64,000 nt of DNA from the NCBI GenBank assembly GCA_036924285.1, contig JAYKYS010000007.1:19902001-19966000 (forward strand). Reading direction: 5' to 3'. This stretch comes from Asterella californica. Its lineage: Eukaryota > Streptophyta > Marchantiopsida > Marchantiales > Aytoniaceae. The translations under genes were made by a program, and so were the position numbers. The notes below the pieces were generated by a model. The model was not told the DNA's origin, did not search any database, and saw only the letters and a list, made by a program, of their open reading frames with translations. This document shows positions 56,550 to 64,000 of the stretch, in pieces. The number at the start of each line of letters is the position of its first letter. Within the stretch, counting starts at the first letter, position 1.

Positions 56550-57700
56550 CGTATTGCGATCCTCGGTCTCAAGATCGGACGCTGACTCGAACAACAGAAC
56601 CTAGCATACTTGCGTTATGGTGTGAACGCTACGAGTAGGACTTAACAGTTTGACAGAGAAGTCAAGAATAGATGAATCCTAAGTGGTTCTCTGAATCAAG
56701 GTTGGAACATTGGGTTAAGACGTAGTGGCATATCCCAAGGGGACCTCAAACGAATACTGACTTAAGGAGACAAGTCTGGAAACGGATCGAACTGTAAGTC
56801 TGAGACATGAGTCCGAGACGTGGATCTGAGCGGACCGGGACGTGGATCCGGTGCAGATGGACACTGATCATGCGCTGTCCAAACCACATGGTCTCATTCT
56901 GGTGCTAGATCACGGTTCCTCGAAAAGATGCTTAGTGTTGGAGAGCCAGTAACATTTTTAGGTCGTGGACGGAGCTCCACATAAGATCAGTCACGAGTAA
57001 GGTATCATTGGAAAGGTCTCGGCGAGACTTTCAAATAATATCAATAACTCATCGCATGGACATAAGAGCTGAGAACTATAGCGATTCTGTGATCGGATTG
57101 TGGTATAATATTCAAGGACCAGAGAGAAAAACGAGATCGATGATCCTCAAAAGTACGTATGAGATAGGCTCGATGTCTGGATGGGCCATGAGGAGTCACC
57201 TAACCTCAAAGTGATGATTGGGTCAGTACCAAGGTGCGTTCAAGTCTAGGCTTGGACGTCTGGACTTGAAAACGACCCAAGGGTTGGAGTAAGACTAGGA
57301 AACGAGACGGCAAGTTAAACCACCGTCTGAGAGTCTGGACCCACCGACAGACATCATGGATGGTTGGACCGCTAGGTGTGCTGGAGGTACATTTAGGACC
57401 TTAGACTTTATAGGAAGTTCCTAAGTCACATTGTGACTTGCTCATGTTTCGGGGATGACCTAGCAGAGTCTAGGTCGAGACTTAAGGAATGTTGAGCTTG
57501 AGTTAAGGAGATGGTCCGGCTCTTGTCCGGACCAAATGAGATTAAGACAAGTGATGAATTGTGGTTTGCAGATTAGCATTGTGAGTTTTGTGACCTATTG
57601 AGCTTCCGCTGGTGCAACAAGTGATGAATTGTGGTTTGCAGATTAGCATTGTGAGTTTTGTGACCTATTGAGCTTCCGCTGGTGCAACAAGGCGACAGGT
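56550..57700. repeat. insert of about 1.15 kb inside G4 RT
   Basis: G2 homology stops after TATGTTGTGAC and resumes near 57705, where the CHGCC-like TLPQGA region is expected. In between lies sequence unrelated to G2 coding DNA, starting TGTGACGTATTGCG and ending near CAACA or CGACA, so a solo LTR is possible. No target duplication is evident. About 0.5 kb of RT that should be here is absent. It contains a perfect 70-bp duplication. Confidence 0.55.
57547..57691 (+). repeat. perfect 70-bp tandem duplication
   Basis: 57547-57616 and 57617-57686 are identical, and the first five bases recur again at 57687-57691. Perfect identity in otherwise decayed DNA indicates a recent event. Confidence 0.95.
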
Positions 57701-59069
57701 GCATGAAAAATATGCACGTTGTCACAAAGAGCTACTAATTTGGTAGCTCATATGATGAACGGGTTGAACAAGGTGCTGAGAGATTCATCCTCGAGAAGAC
57801 ACTGCTGTTCTTAGACAATGTGTCATTTAAAGATGTAAGGAGGACGAAAAGAATGAAGCGTTAGATCAGCTGGGTGTCAAGGATACGTCGTCAACCGCAT
57901 GAAAGATTGTGAGAATATATTGACTCGACTTGAATAGATTCAACTCACACTTTCAAAGATAAAGTCTTCATTCGGTGTTAGGGAGGTTGTAATCGTAGGT
58001 CACTTATGTGGATCGTTTGAACATAAATCTGATCCGAATAAGATCGATGTCATCGAGAGGATGAAGGAGATTTGCAACTCCTTGACTGAAGTACGGCGAT
58101 TTCTTGGTGTTTGCATATTTTATCATATATGGATTTCACACTATGGTCATGTAGCGGATCTATTATATGGGTTGTCTAGTGATACGTATCTTAAATACAA
58201 GTCCAATTGCTGTTGGGTGGATCTTTGGTCAAATGACATCAACAAAGATAAGTTTGCCGTGCACTTTGGAGCTAAAGTGTTAAACGTTAGTCAACGAGCG
58301 TACCCGCAAGTGAAATGAGACTATGAGGAATTGTTTTTGCTATAAAGACGGAGAAGGATGTCTAGTCGGAGCATCGGTGATAGATAGATTGTTTATCGTT
58401 GCCAGGGATGATTATGATTATACGACTCTCGATATCGCAATGTTGAGATCGATCACGTATATTAAGTCTCTAAACCTAGAGTTTAGACATATCACAAGGA
58501 AGGACAATGCAATAGCGAATATGTTATGAAAGACTCGATATAATGATGCGGAGGACATGGTCGATGATGTGGAAGACGTGGGTGCTAAGTTCTACACTAT
58601 AGCACGCACAGGGAGGGAGGACGAGTTGTTTGTAGAAGGATTATACAAAGTAGAACTATTAGATATCACAAGATATTTTAATACAGTAATGAGACGAGAA
58701 GAATGGACAAACAAGGAGTTCTGTATGATTCGAAAGAAGACCTACAACTACTTGTTACAAGATGGGTTCCTGTAGAAGATATCAAAGCGAAAAGGTGAAA
58801 TGTCACTTGACACGGGAAGAACTTTTAGCGATACGAATCTAACAATTGCAATGAAGATCCGAGGACATGCATATTGCTTTAGACAAGTTAAGGGAGGTTC
58901 GCTTGCGAAATAAAGCTAGAGATGAGCGACATCAACTAAGACCTAGAACGATCCAAGAGGCTGATTGGGTCCTTGTCTATGACAATAATCCAGCACAATG
59001 CGTTATGAAAGTTCTTGAAGAGATAGGTTGAGCCGTATGTGATGGATGAAATATTCGATAATGCTACGT
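57700..59069 (+). pseudogene. G4: RT end, RNase H and integrase C-terminus, broken
   Basis: Follows the insert. RT blocks: ERFILEKTLLFLDNVSFK (FLDN where FLDD is expected), VREVVIVGHLCGSF near 57980, and CNSLTEVRRFLGVCIFYHIWI at 58075-58135. RNase H: KFAVHFGAKVLNVSQRAYPQ near 58250-58315, then blocks for the second half to 58550 and VGAKFYTIARTGREDELFVEG at 58580-58640. After KKTYNYLLQDGFL the sequence jumps to LTREELLAIRI-like and WVLVYDNNP, so the integrase zinc domain and the D,D,E core are deleted between about 58775 and 58805. It is cut at 59069, in Asn-Ala-Thr-Tyr, by a solo LTR. Confidence 0.8.
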
Positions 59070-60442
59070 TGTCGCGCTACTTGGCGGCTACATGCTTGAC
59101 TTCTACTCCGACGCTTAGATTTAGTAGTTCTAGAAGTTAGCTCATACTACTTCTAGTCCTTTATGTATATGTTGGACACCTTTGCATACGGAGTTAACAC
59201 TATTTTGAGTCCTAGTAGGCTGATAGTATGTTAGTTATCTTGTTCAAGCATTTGTGCGCTTGTGCAAGTGATTTCTTACTTGTCAATGACGTTCAATGTA
59301 CATAACTTAGGGTTTCCATGCTGATAGGGGTTTGAGCTCATGGGTTGTACTTACTTGTCGCCCATGCATGCTTTCTAGCTAATTTAAGTTATTTTTCAGG
59401 GCTATGTGTCATTTTAGGTAGTTTAAGTTTTACGCTGGCACTCTAGGGGGCTTGACGTGGTAGCCTATGAGTGTAGATAAGTTACCAGGTAGTTTAAGGC
59501 ACAAAAGGACAGTCAAGTGGAGCTATGAACTCCCATTGGTCCATTTTTGTCTTTTGTAAAACTCTAAGTTTAGAAACAGAGCTCTAGAGGAGAGTTCGAG
59601 CAATTGGTGAGGTATCTTCGAAATCTGAGAACACAGGAAGAGAGAGCTCGTCGTGCCAAGCACTGTCAGTGAAATTTTTGCTCGATTTGGATCAATAAAC
59701 AAGGAGTTATGCCCAATTGAAGTTCGGATTGTGCCAAAACTGCATCACTTTTGTTGATTTTGGGGTTTTCGGTGCCAATTGCAGCAGAATTGAGGAAATC
59801 ACTTCAAAACTTCGTGGTTGCGTTCACTGTCAGGAGGGCTACGTTTGTCCAAAAAGTTTCGAATCATTTGAGTAACTGAGTAATTCAGGGCGGCCGCTGA
59901 AGCAGAGGGGGTCTGAAAAGCTCTTAATCTAGAGCAGCGACTTTAGAGAAGGAGATCTGGAGTTCTACAAACAATCAGGAGTCCCAACTTCACAGGGATG
60001 TTCAGCATCCTGTAGACTTCAAATACTGTGAGAAGATTTGAAATTCATCGAGCCAATTCTCTGTTCTATGTCTGAATAGCTGTCTAGGTACCAGAAATTG
60101 CCATAATTCTCTTATTCAGAACTTTTCTGTTCATATCTCCGTGTCAGAATTTGATCTCAGGTTGAAACTTCGTCTGTGAGTTCAGTAGTACCTCATTTGC
60201 ATGTAGGGGAAGTTTAGAGGTCTAAACCTTCATAGTTTTCCTCCCTTTGAGTGTCAAAGTTCACCGCTTAAGCCTATTACTACCAGTGAGACCTAAATTT
60301 CGCTTTTTGAGCATATCAGAGGATCCTACACTCCTGTGTGAGTGTTTATAGCTCCTGTTGTGACCTGAAAGCCAACCTCTTGAGTAAACAACCACAGCCA
60401 GAAGCCCGGCGCTTTCCTAGGTAGACGGATCACACTCCGACA
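59070..60442 (+). mobile_element. solo LTR of family C inside the G4 integrase
   Basis: 1373 bp, TGTCGCGC to CTCCGACA, flanked by ACGT on both sides (59066-59069 and 60443-60446). Leaving out the insert and one ACGT gives the codons for Asn-Ala-Thr-Tyr followed by Leu-Gln-Lys-Leu-Asp-Gly, as in G2 integrase, which proves the insertion point. From about 59615 to the end it is almost identical to 18513-19360 reversed; the first 500 bases are more diverged and hold an extra segment of about 90 bp. Confidence 0.9.
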
Positions 60443-60692
60443 ACGTACAGATTACAAAAGTTGGATGGAACAAAGGTTAAGGTACTGATTGTTGACAAAC
60501 ATATCAAAATCTTCAAACGATGAGAAAGGGAACATGAATCTTGAGGATCTTGAGGTGGAGTTCGAGTTCGAGGATATCGAGGACGATAATAATCAAGAAG
60601 ACAGGTTGAGAACCGAGGAGGTTATATGATATGCCGATCCAATTTTTGTTTGTTTATCTTTTGATACATACCGGAGAATATATAGGGGTGGA
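60443..60692 (+). pseudogene. G4 integrase tail and polypurine tract
   Basis: Continues the integrase C-terminus with LQKLDGTKVKVLIVDKHIKIFKR, then an acidic tail (NLEDLEVEFEFEDIEDDNN), equivalent to the G2 tail. At 60684-60692 the purine run AGGGGTGGA abuts the LTR start TGTCG at 60693, as in G2. Confidence 0.8.
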
Positions 60693-62340
60693 TGTCGTGT
60701 CATGGATCGACTTAATCGTGAAACATGAAGAACACAAACATAAATTTCTGCAAACTTATCCTGAAAGTGATTCTGACTCACCATTGCGTAGAGCTCGCTG
60801 AGTAGGTCAAAATTACTTTTTGGATAGTCGTGAACGGAGCTACAAAGAAGACGTCACGTAGTTTAGAAGATTTAAGATTTTGGTCGTGATGGATGCGGAT
60901 GTGGTATTCGCTGGTGTGGCAGTTGGAAAGCTGATGGGCCATCCAAGACTGACGTGGCATTGACATGTGATAATATAGTGTTGAGATGGCAAATGATGCT
61001 GATGTGGCATGCAAAGCTAACATGGCACATGTTGACTAGACCAAATGTTGAGGTGACAGACTGCCAACAAGGCAGAATGCTGAGTTGTTAGTGCTGACTA
61101 GGAATTTTTCTGATGTGGTCTTAGAGCAGATGTGACGATGTGCCTAGATGACACATGGCTGATTGCATATGTAACGGCATGCATGTGTGTCATTTGATGA
61201 CTCTCGGTGGCAACACGTGGTTCGAAAGGAGGTGCTTGGTAAAAAGTATAAAAGCTAGGTGATTTTTTGAAAAAGCAAGGAGGTTTTTGCGACTCATGCC
61301 GTTAGGCTGACGAATTTTTCTGTGGATGTTTTGGTCAAGATTTTGAGTTTTGGCCGAGAGGATTTTTACTTGGGAGGAAGAGTTACCCGTAGCCTTGAGC
61401 TGGAAGGGTCCAGCACTAGAACTTTGGGTTCCAAGTTGGACGCGGAGAATCATGAGGAAAGAAGAATTTTTGTTATATGAGAGAAAGTTGACGGTAATCT
61501 AGAACGAGCGTTAGTAGATCTCTGCAAGGTTGGAGAAGTGAGAAAAGTCACATAGTTTTGGAAGCCTGTAGGGGGAGCTCTATATGTCCTTTTGACGCAT
61601 TTTTTTTTGCGTCGGAGAGAGCGCATCAAGGGCTTTCTCCCTGTATTTTGTTTTACCTTTTCTATGGGTTTTGAGGAAAGTTAGCAGGGATCTGCTAATG
61701 GGTGTTAACGGATTATCACAAATTTCTTGAAATTTTATGGATATGATAACTTCGGGAGGTCATAGGGGAGGCTGTGGGTGTCCATTATCAACAACTTTTG
61801 TTGCATCAGAAAGCTTGTCTTGACGGATTTCACTTTGTGATTTTACATTTTGTTGTCTTCTGGAGAAAGGTCGAGAAGATCTCCTAATGGATGTTAGCAG
61901 ATTATCGCATCCTTCTTGAAGACTGAAGCATAAGGTAACTTTGGAAAGACGTAGCATAGTGTAGGAGTGTCTGTTTGACGTGACACTCAGTGATGTTGGA
62001 AAGATTTCAGCGAGGTTGAAAAGATCTCATCATACACTTTCTGTCCGTGCTTTCAGATTGGAGTTTCGGCATTTCAAGAAAAAACATAAGGCGAAATGCT
62101 AATGGGTGTTAGCAGATTTCTGCAACTTTTTCAGATTTGGGTCGAATTGGCAATTTCGAAAAGCCACAACTTTTCCCTAAGGTGTTTCGAGAGTTTTTGG
62201 TATCATTTTGAAGGTTTCTCAAGGTTTTTATGACTTGCTGTAGAGAAGTAGGTTCAAGAAATCTGAGTTGACTTCATCTGAAATCTGAGTTGACTGATAT
62301 CTCGTGTAGCCCGGACATCTTTCACGCAACATACAATACA
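60693..62340 (+). repeat. G4 3' LTR
   Basis: Begins TGTCGTGTCATGGATCG after the polypurine tract, matching the G2 LTR start, and ends GACATCTTTCACGCAACATACAATACA at 62340 (the G2 LTR ends with the corresponding GACATCCTTCACGCAATATCC and then CGACACGACA), with a decayed terminus. The middle has diverged strongly. No 5' LTR of G4 lies in the window, so the duplication cannot be tested. Confidence 0.7.
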
Positions 62341-63149
62341 AAACCTACACATTTGACTTGGTGGCTTCCTCTTTATCTCTCTTTCCTCATCCTCCGGTGC
62401 ATTTTAGGGTGCAATGACAAGACAAGAGTTAGTCTCTGCACAAAATCTCTACAATTTTGAGACTCATACACTAGTTCTTGTGATTGGAGTTGAGATGCCA
62501 TTGCATCTAAATGGAGGTTTGATGCTCTTCTACGTGCTCTCAGTTTCGAACCATACCTACAAACATGAACTCTGGATGTATTAGATTTTGTCCTCTTAAA
62601 GGCTCGACTGTGTAAGAAGGACTAGCACTCAGAAGTCAAATTATGCGAAGCAGTCAAACTCCTTGCCTAGCCTTAGTCTGCCAGCTGCTTCTCACGCTTG
62701 GTCCAGCATCTTGCCGTTCATATCGTGCTTGTGACTGGAAATTTGATCCATATGTGCTCGTCATTGATAGAACGCAGTCTGCACATCCCTGGACCTTTTG
62801 GTGCTCTCATCCGGAAAACTCACTCTACCTCGCCGCTCGAAAAATACAGCTGAGTCGACAATCTGCTCAGGAAAATCAACCTCCTCGTGTTGTTCACACA
62901 TTTTCATTCTAGAATAGAAATCTATGTTACACTACTTGCATTTCGTCCTTCACAACTCTATGATTCTCTCAAAATGTTTCAACGTCTTTTGTGTTCAACT
63001 CCTTGCGCAATACGTTCCCATGCTTTGAACTATAAGTTTCAAAGGAGTTCATGAGAAAGAGAACACTTCACTTTACATTTCCACATATGAGTCCAAGTCG
63101 TCTTCAGTTTTCACATCAATGTCCACATCGCATCCGTGACCGGACGACT
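62341..63149. other. no gene recognised
   Basis: Short open frames only (62643-62912, no recognisable domain). I see no transposon motif. Confidence 0.4.
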
Positions 63150-63265
63150 ACCATGCGATGCAGCCAAGTTAAAGTGAGAAAGTCATGGGTATGACCAAGA
63201 AATTTAAGTTCTGCAGGGGTCTAGTCAAGTAAATATCTCACCTATTAGCATGTACGGGACGGTAG
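63150..63265 (+). repeat. inverted partner of the repeat at 54985
   Basis: Matches the reverse complement of 54985-55085; see that entry. The pair encloses all of G4 and its flanks. Confidence 0.7.
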
Positions 63266-64000
63266 TTTTCTAGATGGATAGTTTAGAGGATAATAGAGCA
63301 GATAGTAACTAAATACCAAGATGATGCAACCACACACAAGGCAAGCGTAACATTGAATATATATATATACTCAATGATAACCCCAATGGGTCCAATCCGA
63401 GCTGAAGGAGAGCGACTCATAATCTTCCGTGCAGTAAGCAAACATGCGCAATGCTTGCTTACTGCACAGAGTACAGTTACAAGGTAAATCTAAATCTAAA
63501 TCTAAATATCTAAATTAAATATCAAAAATTAATTTAAATAATTTAAATAATTTCTGAGATCGTAACACGTGAACTCTGGCAAGATGAACATATAATCGCA
63601 GTGACCTCAAATGTAAACTCTTCTACTTCTGAGCTGAATGTAACACGTAAACTCTGGGAAGAGAAAAAACTATAATTGCAGTGAGTTCAAACGTAACCCT
63701 TTTTACTATAAGTAAAGTCTTCTGGACGAATAAAATAAGATTTTTTAATAACTTTAATTTATTATCTAATAGTTGCAAAAGAGAGTAAAGCAATAAATTA
63801 GAAGGTATGTATATTCCCCTCTTCCTAACGTGGAAGAGGGTGAATACTGCAGCTATAGCTAATATAGTTCTTAGAGCGTGTTTACACTTCATCTATGGGT
63901 TTTCCTTTACCCGAGAAAAAACCTAGACACTTTACTACCCAAAAATGTACAAAATTGCCGGAGTAAACAGAGCCACGGCCTCCCCCATAAACGGGGTCAC
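63266..64000. other. AT-rich end of window with a hairpin
   Basis: Contains an AT dinucleotide run at about 63357-63370, a perfect 13-bp hairpin at 63429-63467, and four AAATCT units near 63485-63507. No open frame of recognisable family. Confidence 0.45.
63429..63467. repeat. perfect 13-bp inverted repeat
   Basis: GTGCAGTAAGCAA at 63429-63441 and its exact reverse complement at 63455-63467, with a 13-base loop. Confidence 0.95.

Overview
The window is a repeat-saturated stretch of plant-type nuclear DNA: roughly four fifths of it is nested, decayed LTR retrotransposons, mostly Ty3/gypsy with one Ty1/copia fragment. I recognise no host gene, rRNA gene, sound tRNA gene or CRISPR array. The gypsy lineages, C-to-T-like decay and dense nesting suggest a land plant, and the pol sequences look more like those of non-seed plants (bryophyte or lycophyte) than of grasses or eudicots. 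That taxonomic guess is weak and rests on memory of protein style, not on a search.

Layout. (1) 3-1560: minus-strand copia LTR and RT/RNase H remnant. (2) 2230-14563: plus-strand gypsy element G1, with the end of its 5' LTR (to 2990), a decayed tRNA-Asp-type primer-binding site, gag, protease, RT, RNase H, a gutted integrase, a polypurine tract and the start of its 3' LTR at 10850. G1 is interrupted by a solo-LTR-like insert (about 6705-7960) and by fragments of another LTR family (3237-3640). (3) 14563-17395 and 34908-35977: a second copy of the G1-type LTR (family B), split by element G2. (4) 17396-34907: G2, a minus-strand gypsy element about 10.2 kb long once its insertions are discounted. 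Its LTRs are about 2.0 kb, and its gag, protease, RT, RNase H and integrase are all present. G2 carries a 6008-bp family-B insert (22006-28013, target duplication AAACC) and a 1283-bp solo LTR of family C (18513-19795, target duplication ACGG). (5) 35978-37338: fragment G3 of the G2 family. (6) 37339-42470: a repeat-poor island without a recognisable gene. (7) 42485-49090: gypsy G5 (gag, plus strand) and G6 (pol, minus strand). The G6 integrase is followed by a PHD-finger-like module. (8) 49091-51340: truncated family-B LTR. (9) 52121-53220: a diverged tandem array. (10) 55130-62340: G4, a decayed plus-strand relative of G2, interrupted by a second family-C solo LTR (59070-60442) with target duplication ACGT.

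The central observation concerns family B. Both ends of the 22006-28013 insert match the two inner LTR edges of G1 (the 5' LTR end at 2990 and the 3' LTR start at 10850), and no internal LTR boundary is visible. The simplest reading is that family B has a 6-kb LTR that itself contains a gene of about 772 codons (conserved N-terminal domain, Ser/acidic linker, long coiled coil) and is extremely rich in the hexamer GAAGAC/GTCTTC. Four copies of this LTR gene lie in the window. The insertions can be ordered: family-B LTR first, G2 into it, then a younger family-B LTR and a family-C LTR into G2.
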